From assembly GCF_964199755.1 (NCBI RefSeq), contig NC_133904.1:310001-374000 (forward strand): a DNA stretch of 64,000 nucleotides, read 5' to 3'. Both the position numbers and the translations under genes were made by a program. The notes under the pieces are model-generated. The model was not told the DNA's origin and ran no database searches. It worked only from the letters and a program-made list of their open reading frames with translations. Source of the DNA: Larus michahellis (Eukaryota; Chordata; Aves; Charadriiformes; Laridae). Below, piece by piece: positions 31,369-47,800 of this stretch (positions within the stretch are counted from its first letter, which is position 1; every line of letters begins with the position of its first letter).

Positions 31369-34300
31369 CTAGGTCTGGCAGCAGGGCCGACCTGCCCGTG
31401 GGGGCACACTGAGGTCCAGCCCAGCGCTGTGGCCTTCATGCTGGCCCACCATCCTCTTCACCTCCCTGCAGGGCCAGGAGAAGCGGTGTCAGATGGCCCT
31501 GCTGCCAGGGCAGGATGGAGCCCGGCGGCGCTGGGGGCCCCGCAGGGCTCCTCACCGGGCAAGGTGCAGCACGGCCTCCACCACGTTGGTGCCGTCCTTG
31601 GCGCTGGCCTCGCAGAACAGCGACCCGTGGGCCTGAGGGGACAGTGGGTGTCAGTGGGGTCCCTGCTGCCCTGGCGGCCCCAAGGCGCACTGGCTTACCA
31701 TGGCCAGCTGCTGCCCGTGGGCTGTGCGGACCCCCGCCGCCTCCGGAAGGCTGGGCCGCAGGTCCATCTTGTTCCCCACCAGCATGAGCGGCAGTGGCCT
31801 CTCGGTGGCCTGCGTGAGGGAAGGGCGGCTCAGGACTCTGCGGGGCCAGCAGCCTCTGGCTGCAGCTGCTGCTGTGCCCGCCTCCTCCGGCAGCCGCAGA
31901 GCTCTGCCGCACGCCGGCTGCCTCCTCTCACGTCTGCGCTGTGCCTGGGAGCACGGTGTGGGTCCAGACCCTGCACCTGAGGAAGCCCCGAGGCTCCTGC
32001 CCCTCCCCGTAGGGGCTGGGTGCCTGTCAGGCCCTTCCTGCCAACCTTGATGTCCTCGATCCACTGGCGGACACTGAGGAAGCTGCTTGGGGAGCTGATG
32101 TCGTAGAGGAGCAGCATGCCGTGGGCTTTGCGGAAGTAGGACTGGGTGATGCTCCGGTACCTGGCAACAGGGGTGTCACCACTACTGCTGTGGTGACCCC
32201 CAGCCCATGGGGCTGCTGCTGGAGCAGGACCCATCCCCAGCTGGCCTGGCACGGTGGCGGCAGCAGCCCCCGTCCCTGTGCTCTCACCTCTCCTGCCCCG
32301 CTGTGTCCCAGATCTGTAACGTGGTTTGCTCCCCATCCACCAGCAGCTGCTTTATCTGGAAGTCCACCCCTGCCAGGAGGGACAGTCAGGCACTGCTCCT
32401 GTGCCCTGGCCTGGGCACCGAGGGTGCTTGGGGCCAGGGGGAAGCACAGGGGTGCTGGGGGGTGTACCGAGGGTGCTGGAGATGTCTCCTCTGAACTCAT
32501 TAGTGCAGAGGCGCAGCAGGAAGCTGGACTTCCCTGTGCCCCCGTCCCCTGCCAGCACCAGCCGGTACATGGGGCAGGGGGACACGGGTTCCTCGCTCCT
32601 CTCACACCCCTGGTGAGACAAGTGGAGGTGGAGGGCTGGCATGGAGCGCAGGGGTACCCCAGCTCCCCCCAGCCTGGCCCTTTTGCCCTGGATGGGGAGC
32701 TGCCAGTTACCTCTGGCGCGAAGGCAGGAAGCTTCTTCTTGCTGGAGCGCCCGTTGGAGCGGGGGGATCTTTCTGCATCACCTGTTGGGGGGCTGGAGGC
32801 CTGCTGGGTGACAGACACCACGGTGAGGGGCCTGAGCCTGGGAGCTGTGGGCAAGCAGATCTGTGTCCCTCTCCCCAGCCTGGTGCACCAGGCCGGGGAC
32901 AGATTCCCTTACCTTGGTGCCCCAACGGGGGCTGGGGGGAGACCCATCCTCTGAGCTGCTGCTGAGCGAGGAGGCCGTATCGGAGCTGGAGGCTGAGCTC
33001 CACTGCTGCCCGAGGCTGGCATCGCTGTGGACCAGGTCTCCATCTGCCCAGGAGGCTGTGGCAGGGGGCGAGTGGTGTGGGGAGTTGTCCCCCCAGTGCC
33101 TGTGCCAGAGCATGGTGCTCAGGGAGGGGGTCTGCAGCCGGTGCTGCCCCTCCACCCTCCATCGCTCACCTGCTGCGGGTGCCCTCTGGGCAGGCGGCGA
33201 GGGGGGATGGCTGCGGGGAGAAGGCGTTTCAGCACAGAGGCACCGTGCGAGGAGGTGAGGGAGTACCTGGGGCGTGGGGACTCTGTGGCCTCTGGCTCCA
33301 GGGGCTCATGTGGGTCCAAGTGCTGGTGACTGCCTGCGTGCTGTGTCTGTCGGAGCCGGGGGTGCAGGCGGGGCGAGTCAGGGCAGCCGAGCCAGCCTGC
33401 CGTGTGCCTGTGGGGGGACAGCATCCCTGCGCCCCTCAACCCGGGTGGGTGCCGGACCTGTCCGTCCCCTGCGGGGCTCACCGCTGGCGGGTCCCTGTGC
33501 GGGCTGAGCAGCAGCGCTGAGCGCAGGCGGATGTTGCTCTCACAGAGGGTCCTGTTTGTTGTCCTGGTGGGAGGGAGCAGCCTGAGGCTGGTGGGCAGCA
33601 GGGGACCAAGCCAGGGCAGGGCTGTACCCACAGCAACGGCACCCCCTGCTCCAGGCGGGAGCATGTCCCTGGCTGCCCCCGTGGTTGCCTCCCCGCTGCT
33701 GCCCGGCCAGGCTCGGACATACTGCAGCATCCTGACGTAGCTTGTGAACGCCAGGCTCTTCTCCGCCATCTCCCGCAGGGCCAGCTGCTCCCTGCAGGGG
33801 CACGGCATCCTCACGGCAGGGCCCCCACCGGGACCTGCCCTGGGCTGGCGCAGGGGCTGTGCCCCCGTGGCGGGGGCGGCAGAGCTGCCCGTGGTGGTGC
33901 TGGGACAGCCGGGGGGCCCCAAGGACACCCAGCGTCACAGGGCTTGCCAATGGCAGGCCTGGAGGGACGTGCCAGCAGCTCTGGGCAGGCTTCCCGGCTG
34001 CCAGCGCTCACCGCTGGGCCGAGTGGGGCAGCGCGTCCCCGATGGACGGCTGGCCCTCCCCACGGCGTCAGGGCAGGCAGCCATGGACAGGGTCTGGTAG
34101 AGCCCCTCCACCTGCAGCTGGGCTCGGTGGGGCACCCGCTGGCAGTGCTGCGCTCGGCTGCTGCAGCGGCACACGGGGCTGGCACAGGGTCCCTGCAGAG
34201 CTGGGGACAGCCTTGCCATCCTACCCACCCCCCCCCCCCAAAATACCACCTTTTGTGCTGCTGGTCCCGCTCGGAGAAGTCCCCCCGCAGCTGATCCAGC

Positions 34301-34775
34301 TCCGCCTGCAGCTGGGAGACGCCACGCTCGGCCTCGTGAAGGCTGCGGCGCAGACGGTCATTCTCCTGGGCAGGGTGAGATGGGTCCCTGCTGCGGCGCA
34401 GCCCGGTGCACCGGGGTCCCTCGGGTGCCCAGGGCTGCAGGGGCGCCCACCTGGCCCCATCCCGGCCCTACCTGGGCGATGTCCCCGAGCTGGCGCCGCA
34501 GTTGCCCGATGCCTGTCCCCAAGCCCTGTGTGGGTGCCTCCATCTCCTGGGGAAGGTGCAAGTCACAGCGCCCAGGGCAGCCCCGTGCCGGGCACTGCAG
34601 ACCCCCCCTGCTGCTGGTGCAGCCCCCGCTGCTCTGGCCAGGGACCCCATGGCAGCTGCCCTGCCACGTGGGGACCGTGCCAGACCCCCGTGTTGCCCAC
34701 TCCGCAGTGCTGCCCTCACCTCCTGCAGAGCCGTATCCTGCCGCGCCGGTGGGCGCAGGGCCTGTTGGGACCCCT
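31369..34775 (-). CDS. RASEF-like large Rab GTPase (coiled coil plus C-terminal Rab domain), 5' end unresolved
   Basis: The C-terminal Rab domain is clear. Exon 32468-32609 carries the P-loop GDGGTGKSS and [14 protein letters not shown]; 32288-32370 carries [13 protein letters not shown] and WDTAGQER; 32046-32160 carries [17 protein letters not shown]; 31699-31809 carries [11 protein letters not shown]; 31556-31632 carries [19 protein letters not shown]; and 31369-31465 ends in CCQT before TAG. The two cysteines near the end could be prenylated. These motifs match RASEF far better than ordinary Rabs. Upstream exons, with approximate borders, encode a Ser/Pro-rich linker (32711-32785, 32914-33056, 33170-33350) and a coiled coil (near 33,490-33,580, 33,722-33,797, 34,085-34,130, 34,254-34,367, 34,475-34,552, 34,734-34,775), for example [20 protein letters not shown] could not find the EF-hands or the start codon. 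GTP-binding residues are intact. RASEF-type proteins are thought to act in vesicle transport. Confidence 0.82.
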
Positions 34776-36077
34776 GGCTGCGGGTGTCGGTCCCCGTCTG
34801 GCACCAGCCACCACCGCTGCTGCGTGGGGCCCGTTGGGCGCAGCCGGTGCCGTGGCCCCAGGTGCTGCCCCGCCGTGTTTGCTCTGCGGGTGGGGCGGGG
34901 GCCTGGGGCACCGTCCTGCGGCACCGCTGGTACCGCACCCTCCTGGGTGGCCCAGACGGGCCCCTCGGTGCCCTGTCTTGCTCCGGTACCTGCACCCAGT
35001 GCCTCCAGCCCCCCCACCGGACCATACGGGCACTGGGCGCTGGCAGGTGCCAGGGGCTCCATCGGTCTGTCTGCCTGCCCATCCGTCCTCCCCGGGGCTT
35101 TGCTCGGTCACGGAGAGTGGGCAGGGTGGAGGGTGTTCTGGGGCGGCTGTGGTCACTGCTCCCAGCTGCTGTGGTGGGATGCGATGGGACAGGACAGGAG
35201 AGGCTGGAGCCAGGGCTGGGCATGGTGCCCACAGGACCCCGTGTCCCGGCGTTGTCCCTGGTGTGCTGGGGCAGGTCCTTGGCCAAGCGGCTTGGGACGG
35301 TCCCTGCTGCCTGGGCAGGTGCTCGCCTGGGGCTCGGTGCCCTGACAGCTCACAGGCACCTTTTGGGCCGGTGTCCCCGGCACCACGTCATGCTGGAGCC
35401 ATCCCTGTGTCCCGAGGGGGGCTGGCTCCTCCAGGGGCTCAGCTGGGAGTGTGCTGAGGGCACCGGCCGTGGGCTGAATGCCCCCCTGGAGCCCCGGTCC
35501 CCAGGCCAGCGCTTCCTGCTCTGCCACCCCCCGGCTTGTCCCCCTCTCCAGCAGAGCCGCCCCGAAGGCGTCCTTGGCCGTGACCGGTGCATGGAGGGGG
35601 CGGGCGCTGGGGTGCTGCTGGCACCTCTGTGCTCAGCCCCATGGCTGCAGCCTGCATGGCGGTGGACGGCACAGGCTCGGCTCAGAGTTTTATGTAAAAA
35701 TGTATTCAAGGAGGTATTTACAATGAGCACACCACCGGAGGGTGAGCTGAGACGCGCAGGTGGCCGGGGCAGAGCCCCACTCCCACAGCCAGCCCCGGGC
35801 CAGGGCAGCCGGGCTGGTGGTCAGTGCGTGGCCAAGGGGGAGCCCAGCATCAGCCAGGGCTGAGCACCCACCGCCCCGCTGGCTCCGTCTCAGCGTAGGA
35901 CCCGTGTCCTCGGGAGTGCCCACCGCCTGGGTCCCCCTCGGTCTCTCAGATGCTGCCATCTCCTGGGACAGGGGGTCAGGGGAGGCCAGCGGGACCCGGC
36001 ACAGGCACAGGGCATGGCAGGGACCAGCCCCGGCTGCTGCCGCGCACGGCGCCAGGCACAGTCTGTCCCAGCAGGGA
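34776..36077. other. Between the RASEF-like gene and SERINC4
   Basis: This should contain the 5' end of the RASEF-like gene and the 3' UTR of SERINC4, both on the minus strand. A CATAAA poly(A) variant on the minus strand lies at 35690-35695, next to an A/T-rich stretch. That would make a SERINC4 3' UTR of about 380 bases. I could not identify EF-hand exons. Confidence 0.4.
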
Positions 36078-40327
<4,250 letters not shown>

Positions 40328-41099
40328 GGCCCGGCTTGGCTCCACTTGGCCCCCGCTGCCCTGATGGGATTAGGGGGGATTGTCGGCTCGGCCCGCCCCG
40401 CCATCTGCTCTCCACCACCTCCCGGCAGCCACCATTGGGGCGCTCTGCAGGAAGCCTGTCCAGGGTCCACCAGTGACCCCCTTGCCATGGGGAGCCCCGC
40501 CTGGACCCTGGCCCTTCACTGGGCAGGATGAGGCCGCGGCAGCCAGCTTGGGCATGGGGGGCATGGGGAGCATGGTGGGGCACGTGGGGTCCGTGGGGCG
40601 CTGGTCCCGCAGTGGTGCCATGGGACTGTGCGGGGTGGCTGGAGGGCATGGGGGTCCCAAAGGGCTGGAGGGGTGCAAAGACACCCGTGGGCACCCAAGG
40701 GATACAGGTACCCCATGGGGCATGAAGAGGGCAACAAGCACATCCAGCCGGGGAGCAGGATCCCCCCAGCGCGGGCAGCAGCTGGGGACAAGCCAGGCTG
40801 TGCGGGGGGCCTGTTGCTGCCCCTGTGCTGGGTCTGGCTGGGATGGCGTCGCCTCCTCCAGCTCCTCTGCAGCTGCTCGGGCTTTGTGCTAGAACAGCCT
40901 TGACAGGGGTGCTCAGGCTGCGGCTGCGCAGGGCTCGCCCCACGGCAAGGCTCTCCCTTTCCCCGCTCTCCCCGCGGCGAGGAGGCCAGGCTGGGCAGGG
41001 GGCTGGGAGGGGACAGAGCCGGGAGAGCCGACCCTGGCTGCCGAAGGGACGCTCCATGACACAGCGTTGTCCTGGCAGAGGCTGGCGGCAGGGGAGCTG

Positions 41100-41351
41100 A
41101 AGGGTTTTGGCTCCCAGCGTGTTGCTTGGACACTGGCTGGGTGCCGGCTGCTGGTGGGAGGCGATGAGTAACTGCCTTTACACGCTGGGGGTTGTTTTAT
41201 TTTTCCCCTTTCCTTCACAGGTTAAAGTGTCTGTATCTCGACTCATGAGGTTTTTTTCTTTACTTTTGCACTTCCTCTTCTCTCCTGCTCCTGCTCTGGA
41301 AGCGGGGAGCAAGCGGCTGCGTGGGCGCTTGGTCGGGGTCAGCCCACCACA
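41100..41351 (+). mobile_element. Partial LTR, related to the copy at 39362 (3' part)
   Basis: It shares the 3' half of the same LTR type: GTCTGTATCTCGACTCATGAG followed by a T-rich stretch, then AGCAAGCGGCTGCGTGG and an end near CCCACCACA at 41351. It is a fossil fragment with only LTR sequence. It sits immediately before another partial copy, which suggests nested or tandem insertion. Confidence 0.7.
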
Positions 41352-41602
41352 GGGTCACCGTCCCAGGCCACCATCCCGCGTGACGCCCGGCTTCCCTGGG
41401 CATGGCTGAACCCCCACGTCCCACGGGGAGCAGGGAATGGGCTCCTTGCTTTGCTTTGCTTGCACGCGTTGGCTTCCGCGTTATTAAACTGTCTTTATCT
41501 CAACCTACAACTTTTTCCTCACTGCCGCCGTTCCAGTTCTCTGCCCGCCCCAGCTGGGGAGCGGTGACCGAGGGGTCGCTGCTGGCTGGGGCTAAACCCC
41601 GC
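41352..41602 (+). mobile_element. Second partial LTR directly after the first
   Basis: This matches the last 255 or so bases of the LTR at 39362, including TGGCTGAACCCCCAC, GGGAGCAGGGAATGG and CTGTCTTTATCTCAACC. The final bases have diverged. It is a truncated fossil ending about 600 bases before the HYPK start codon, next to the HYPK CpG island. Confidence 0.75.
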
Positions 41603-41619
41603 CGGCCCCGCGCAGCGCG

Positions 41620-42214
41620 GGGACGGTCTGTCCCCAGAGGGGACGCGGTGTCCCCGTCAGGGTGCGGTGGGGACGCGGGGTGCGGGAGGGATGCGGCGCC
41701 GGCGGGCCCCGCTCCCGGGGGTCTCCCGGCCCAGCCCCGGGGCGCACCGCCCAGCGGGCACGGCCCCGCCCGGGCACCTCCGCAACGGCGGCGCGGGCCC
41801 GGGCGCGTCCTTTCCTCGCGTGCGACTGCGGCGGGAGCCAAATCGGGATCCGTAACCCTCTTATCGGCTTAGCGCCGGCCCGCCCGGCGGTCCGGGGGGG
41901 GCGGCGGCGGCGGCGGCGGCGGGGCCCCGCCCTCCCCGCCCGGACACCGCCGCGGACCCGCGCCTCAGCCGCTCCGCCGCTGCCGCTCGGCCCGCCGGGC
42001 TCCGCAGCGCCCGCCGGCGGCGGGACGGGGCCGCTGCCTGGGAGGCGGCGGAGGAGGAGCCGCGGGGGGGGGCGGGGGCGGGGCCGGGCTGCCCGCAGGG
42101 AGGGCGGGGCCCGCCGCCGCCGCCGCCGCCGCCGCCCTCTGGTTCCGGCGGGCAGCACGTGAGCGGAAGCGCGGCGGCGGCGCACGTGAGCGGAAGCGCG
42201 GCGGCGGCGGCGGG
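41620..42214 (+). promoter_or_regulatory. HYPK CpG-island promoter with a duplicated E-box/ETS module
   Basis: Extremely CpG-rich sequence precedes the HYPK start. Two copies of a 27-bp unit lie side by side just before the ATG. Each holds an E-box CACGTG (42156-42161 and 42183-42188) followed by an ETS-type GCGGAAGC and a GGC-rich tail. This arrangement fits a housekeeping promoter read by MYC/USF/TFE-type and GABP/ETS-type factors. Confidence 0.7.
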
Positions 42215-43112
42215 ATGGCGGCGGAGGGCGACGTGGAGCTGGAGCTGGAGACGGAGCCCAACGGCTCCGGCGGCGGCGGCGATGGGGCGGGCGGGCGCGC
42301 GGCCGAGAAGCCGCGGAAGCACGACAGCGGCGCGGCGGACCTGGAGCGCGTCACGGACTACGCGGAGGAGAAGGAGATCCAGAGCTCCAACCTGGAAACG
42401 GTGCGGCGGGCGGGACCGGGGCGGGGAGGGGGGCCGAGCCGCGCCCTGAGCACCGCGCCTGCACGGCCGCCGCGGCGCCCCTCCCGGTGCCGGTGCTGCC
42501 GGGCGCGGCGCTGGCCCACCCGGTGCCGCGCAGCGCGGTGACTGCGCTCGTCCCGGCAGGCCATGTCGGTGATCGGAGACCGGAGGTCCCGGGAGCAGAA
42601 AGCGAAGCAGGAGAGGTAACGGCCCGTGCTCGCGTGGGGCGCTGGGGACCGACCGGCGGGTTCTGCCGGTCGTCTCACCGGCGGAGGCGGGAGGGAACCC
42701 TGCCGGTGGGGAGGAGGGGGACGGCCGGCAGTCTCACCGGCGGTTTGTCTCTCTGTTGCTGCAGGGAGAAGGAGCTGGCAAAAGTGACCATCAAGAAGGA
42801 GGACCTGGAGCTGATCGTGAGTAGGGGGGGAAGCCGGGCGGGCGGTGGCGTGTCCCAAACCTCGTCTGCAGCCGGTGTCTGGTCACTGGAACCATGCCCA
42901 AGGAGGAGGCTGGTGCCCACTGGCCGACGGTGCCGGGCGGCCCCCGCTGCTGCCCCGTGGCCTGGTCCCCGTGCCGTGCTGCGGCCGCTGCAGGGGCTGT
43001 GGCTGTTTCCCTGCAGATGACGGAGATGGAGATCTCGCGGGCAGCCGCGGAGCGCAGCCTGCGCGAGCACATGGGCAACGTGGTGGAGGCGCTCATCACC
43101 CTCACCAACTGA
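42215..43112 (+). CDS. HYPK: Huntingtin-interacting protein K
   Basis: HYPK is a small regulator of the NatA N-terminal acetyltransferase complex at the ribosome. Four exons, 42215-42400, 42560-42615, 42765-42816 and 43017-43112, encode 129 residues. The protein starts MAAEGDVELELETEPNGSGG, continues KHDSGAADLERVTDYAEEKE and DRRSREQKAKQERE, and ends in the UBA-like domain EMEISRAAAERSLREHMGNV followed by VEALITLTN. It is nearly identical to human apart from the acidic N-terminus. The chosen ATG begins the conserved acidic leader. AATAAA follows at 43163-43168. Confidence 0.97.
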
Positions 43113-43162
43113 GCGCCGACGGGCACTCCCTCGCCGGAGACGCGGTGTGTGTTACCTTACCC

Positions 43163-43168
43163 AATAAA
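43163..43168 (+). terminator. HYPK poly(A) signal
   Basis: AATAAA lies 51 bases after the HYPK stop and is followed by a T/G-rich downstream region. Confidence 0.8.
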
Positions 43169-43580
43169 GGCACTGGTGGGACTGGGCTGTTGCTGTGGTC
43201 TGCATGGCGCCAGGCGCCTGCCCCTTCCCAGAGAGACTGGCAAGCAGGGCCGGGCCTGCGGCATCGTGCTGGCAGCACTGGACACCACTGTGACTGGAGT
43301 GGTACGAGGCGACCTGCCCCAACGCCGCGATGTGCCGCTCTTCCCACTTTTAACCTCGGACCCTCGTTCCAGAGCGCAGCGGCTCTCCCACGGGGAGCAG
43401 CTCCTGTCGCTCCACTGTCCCTGCTCATGTGCCAGCGGGTTTGGCAGGGGAACACTACATTGGCCCTTCCCGCCTCGGCAAGTCCAGCTGCACCAGCCCA
43501 CCACGTCTCGCACGAAGGCACAGAACGGTTCAGCTGCGTTCCACAGACAACACGGACAGAATGTGTAAGAAAATGACCGC

Positions 43581-43586
43581 TTTAAT
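43581..43586 (-). terminator. MFAP1 poly(A) signal (ATTAAA, minus strand)
   Basis: Read on the minus strand, ATTAAA lies about 480 bases past the MFAP1 stop, which gives a typical 3' UTR. HYPK and MFAP1 converge with about 400 bases between their poly(A) signals. Confidence 0.65.
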
Positions 43587-44062
43587 CAAAATGACCCCAC
43601 CCCTATGCACAGGTAGAAAAGCCAGGCCCTGCAGAGGCAGGGTGGGGAGATGGGGTCACTGCTGTCCCACACCAGAAAAGGGCCCAAACTGACAACGGGG
43701 AAAGTACAGGCGATAGGGAGATGCTGTGGACCAGACAGGTATAAAACTCCATTAATTCCTCCAAAAGCGGGTGTGATGGAGCCAGGGACGTTGCCTTGCT
43801 CCTGCCCAGCCCTGGCAGGTGCTGCCGAGGCTCTCAGGTTGGCTGCAGGCCTGGCCAGCACGGTGTGGCCGTCCTCCACGGCACCAGGGCAGGGAGCCCA
43901 CTGGGTCTCCACAGTGGGACACCCTGTCAACAGGGCAGGCGTGGCACAGGGGCACAAAGGAAGGGCTTGTCACCACACGAGTCCTGGCACAGTGCTGTGT
44001 CCCCTCTGTCCCTGGCCAGGCTCCCAGCAGCTGGCAGAGAAGTGCCCTCCTGCCTGCTCCCT

Positions 44063-47000
44063 TTAAGTGGTTTTTCGCTTCTTGGCGGAGGGTCTCTCAA
44101 AGACGTCCCGAACGCCCGCTGCTTTCTGCTTGAAGAACTTGGTGTTCTGCGCGCTCTCCTGGCCCCAAGCAGAGTCGAAGGAGGTGGTGTCCTGGTCCAC
44201 CAAGTGTGTGTACTTTGTCCGCCCTGAACGCCCGAAGTTCTTGACCTGCGGAGCAGAGGAGCTCGTGAACAGCTGCTCAGGGGGGATGCTGGGACCCACA
44301 GCTCCCCCACCGAGGAATCACATCCCCTCAGTGTGGCATGCAGAGCGGGTACCCTGCAGCCAGTGCACCCACCTGCATGACTTTGGGCAGGATGGTCTTG
44401 TTGAAATGGTCCTCGAGGGTCGGGGCACTGAAGTCCCTCTTGTACACCTCCTCGTCTTCATCCTGCAGCAGAAGGACACACATGCTCAACCCACAAGTTT
44501 CCAGCAAGTGCCAGCAGCAGGCAGTCAGGGAGAGACACCAGAAGCGCATTTTGCTGCTCTGCCAGGGCCTGCCATGCTACTTGCAGCCCTATTAATCTAC
44601 TGCTGAAGGTGGGTGACACAAGCGCTGTCCCCCAGCTGTCCCTGGCAGCCACCCTCGCATCCCCTTAGGCCACTCCTCCAGAACCTGGGCCATAGCCCAC
44701 ACGGAGCTGGCTCAGTTCTGTCAGGGTCCATTGGTCCAAACACCCCCAGCCCCCGGGCACCGCTGCTGGCTCCCCGCAGGAGGAAGTCAGCCCCGCACAG
44801 CCCTGCTGGTGCCCAGGCCCTCGCAGCACCACTCACCATGAAGAAGGCGCCGCGGTGGTAGTACTTCTGCAGGAACTTGTATTTGCCCTTCACTGCCTTG
44901 TTGGTGATGACCTTGCCGTTGGCCCGAAGCTCAGCACGGCGCTCCTCCTCCGTCAGGTTCCGCATGCGCTCGATCTCCGCCTTCTCCTTCTCCATGCTGG
45001 GCAGGAGAGAAACCCCTGAGACCCTGCATTCCCCCAGCACCCTCCTGGGAGAGCCGCTGTCACCAGCTGCCGTCCGAGGGATTATACATTTACTGATTCC
45101 GCAGGGGACCAAAGGCACCCTGAGGCAGGACAGCCATGCTGCCGAAGGGAAGCCTGAGAAAGAGATGCCTCAACTGCCCATGGGCCTGCGGGGACTGGGT
45201 TGCGCGTTCTCAGCCTCATATCTACACAGACAATACTTACGCTTCTCGTTCTTCACGGTCCCGTTTGATACGTTTCAGCTCACGTACTTTCCAGGCTTCG
45301 TACTCCTCCTCGTCGTTCTCATCATCTGTATCAAGCGCATCCAGTGCTGCCAGCGAGCGCTTGTTCTCCTCCAGCTCCTTCTTTGCTTCCTCTTCTACGA
45401 TCTGCAGCAAGGAACAAGCTAAGCCTGCTGCAGCCACTGCCCCGCAGCCACTGCCCCGCTCCCTGCGCGACCCCCAGCCCGCCCCTTGGCACCTTGAGGG
45501 TGTACTTGCGCCTCTCCTCCGCCATCCTCTTTGCCTCCTGCTCCAGCTCCTTCTGCTTCAAGGCTTCTGCTTCTCGCTCCTGAACTGTGATCCGGTCCTT
45601 CCTGCAGGCAGGAACCGCAACAGCCTTCAGCCCTTCTGTGAGCCAGCGCAGCTGCCTGGCTCCTCACAGACCTCCCCCATCATGCAACGCAGCCGCTTTC
45701 AGCCTTCTCTCTCTCCAAGGACAGGCCGAGTCCCAGAGCTCTCCCCTTTCCAGCATTGCCCACACTGAGGCTACCACGCTGTTCCCCTACGGCTGCAGGC
45801 ACGCATGCGAGCGAAGGGAGACCAGGCCACCAGCTGTGGGGAACGGCCCGCTGATAGCTTCCCTTTGCCACCATACGGCACCTGCCCGAGGGCTCTGGTC
45901 AGACCCTGCTGCAACTTTGACCCACAGCCTGATCCTGCAGCGACTGATGCAGCTGACAAGGGGCTGTCGGTGCTGGGATCGCCCCTCACTCCCTCCGGAG
46001 GAGGTGAACCCCTGCCCCACAACGAGGAAGAGGAGACCACAGCAGCAGTGTCTGTGTGGCCGCTGCCTCCTGTATCCTGCCCAGAGCTGACCCGCACAGC
46101 TGTGTCACCCACTTGCGGATGAAGACAGGTTTGAGACGCGGCTCCATTTCATCCTCGCTGTCTGTGTACTCCTCATACTCAGATTCTGACTCGGACTCTT
46201 CTCCGGATCGACCCTCATCTTCCAACTCCATCACTTCCATCTCCTCCGTTTTCCTCTCCTGTGCTCGCTGACGCATCATCCCACGCCGACGCTCAATCTC
46301 CTAACAGAGACAGACACAGAGGAGTCAGGTGACCAGCCCTGCTACCGCTTCCCTCTTGCTTTCCTGTATAAGAAGTGCTGGCGATGAGATAATACGCCCG
46401 TCCCTCTGGATGCAGAGTGGCCTCTCCCGGTGTCCCGTCCCATGCAAGAGTACAGTAACCCACAAGTTAAATCACGGCCAGTTGTGACACTTGTCCAGCT
46501 CCACCACACAGCCCACATGTCCGTGCAAATGACAGTTCCAACCTGTGTCATTCAGGGGCTTCCCTGGGCCCATTACTTGGCTTTGCAAGCGCACCTCATC
46601 ATCGATCTCTTCCTCTTCCTCTTCGCTGGTGTCCTCCCGCTCCAGGCGCCAAGCTTCCCCCTCCACCTCTGAATCACTTTCTCCAACCACTTCAGGCTCC
46701 ACGATTTTACGGTGTCTTGCCAGCCTGCAACAGACCCCAGTTAAAGAATGTCACTTCAAATGCAAAGAGGCTGCATAAAGTTGACTGTTCATGACTCATT
46801 CCTAACAAGGCACTGGTAAATGCTGGAACCGTCGAGTGTGAGCAGACCCCACACGTTCTTTCCCAGGAAGCTCCCTGATGACCCCAGCACTCACCGCTCC
46901 TCCACATCTTCCGCGATGCGGTTCTGGAGGCGCCGGAGCCGGGGGTCGTTGGCGAGCTCCTCCTCCTGCTCCTCGGGCTCCACCTCCTGCTCCTTCGCCT

Positions 47001-47291
47001 TCTTGATGAACTGGAACTCCTCATCCTCCTCCTCCGAGGACTCCATGGGTGCATAGTCAGGCCGCTTTCCCGACACGTACCGCTTCACCTTCACCTTCTC
47101 CATGGAGAGCTCGCCTGCAGGAGCCCGGGCCGTCACCGGGGGCCCCGCGACCGGGCCCGCGTCCCCCCGCCACCAGGGCTGGGATGGTCCCGGCCGCAGC
47201 CCCCCCACTCACCCTTCTCGTTGCGGACGGGCACGGCGCCCGCCGTGGACTGGATCGGCGGCTGCTTCATGAGGGCGCTGGGGACCGACAT
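44063..47291 (-). CDS. MFAP1: Microfibrillar-associated protein 1 (spliceosome B-complex factor)
   Basis: Despite its name, MFAP1 is a nuclear component of the spliceosomal B complex. Nine exons, 47213-47291, 46895-47114, 46595-46724, 46113-46300, 45493-45601, 45241-45401, 44837-44996, 44373-44462 and 44063-44245, join in frame to 439 residues, the human length. The protein starts [18 protein letters not shown] and has acidic blocks ([31 protein letters not shown]). Long charged helices follow, and the C-terminus runs [48 protein letters not shown] and ends KKRKTT. The gene lies tail-to-tail with HYPK, as in human. Its promoter is CpG-rich. Confidence 0.97.
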
Positions 47292-47800
47292 GGTGGCGGT
47301 GGGGCTGGGGACGGGACGGGACGGCCCGGGACAGGGTAGAGCAGCAGCCGCTAACAACGTCTCCTCGCAGCCGTCGAACCGGAACCGGAATCGCACTCTC
47401 ACTTCCGCCGGAAGGGGAATCTTCCGCGGCGTCTGACCGGACGTGACGCTCGGCGCGGCGGTCGCTTCCGGGCCGCGGAGAGAGGCCGCAGCCGCACGGG
47501 TCCCTCGCGCGGTGGGGCAGAGTCCGGGTAGCACCGGCTGGGGCTCCCGCTGCTCGGGCGGAGGAGCCCACCTCTAGACCCGGTCTCCAGACCCGGTCTC
47601 CGGCCGCGTCTGCCCGGTGCCGTGACGGCCGGGGCTGCTGGCTCTGGGGCCCCGGCCGTCGCCTGTTGCCCCTCCCTGGTACGGAAGTGTTTCGTGCGGG
47701 GCTGGGGTGGGAGTGACGAACCGCAGAGGCTCGTACGGCCGCCTGGGCGCCGTCTGTTCGGCGCCCCCGGCGCCTTGCTGGGCGGCGGGGCGCGCCCTGC
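47292..47800 (-). promoter_or_regulatory. MFAP1 CpG-island promoter
   Basis: CpG-dense sequence extends about 500 bases upstream of the MFAP1 start, with the motif CCGGAAG (ETS type) in several copies near 47380-47410. No gene begins on the plus strand here that I can recognise. Confidence 0.6.

Noticed and set aside
34228-34239. C12 run near a RASEF-like exon
   Set aside because: It is intronic and a common mononucleotide run, with no sign of affecting the exon.
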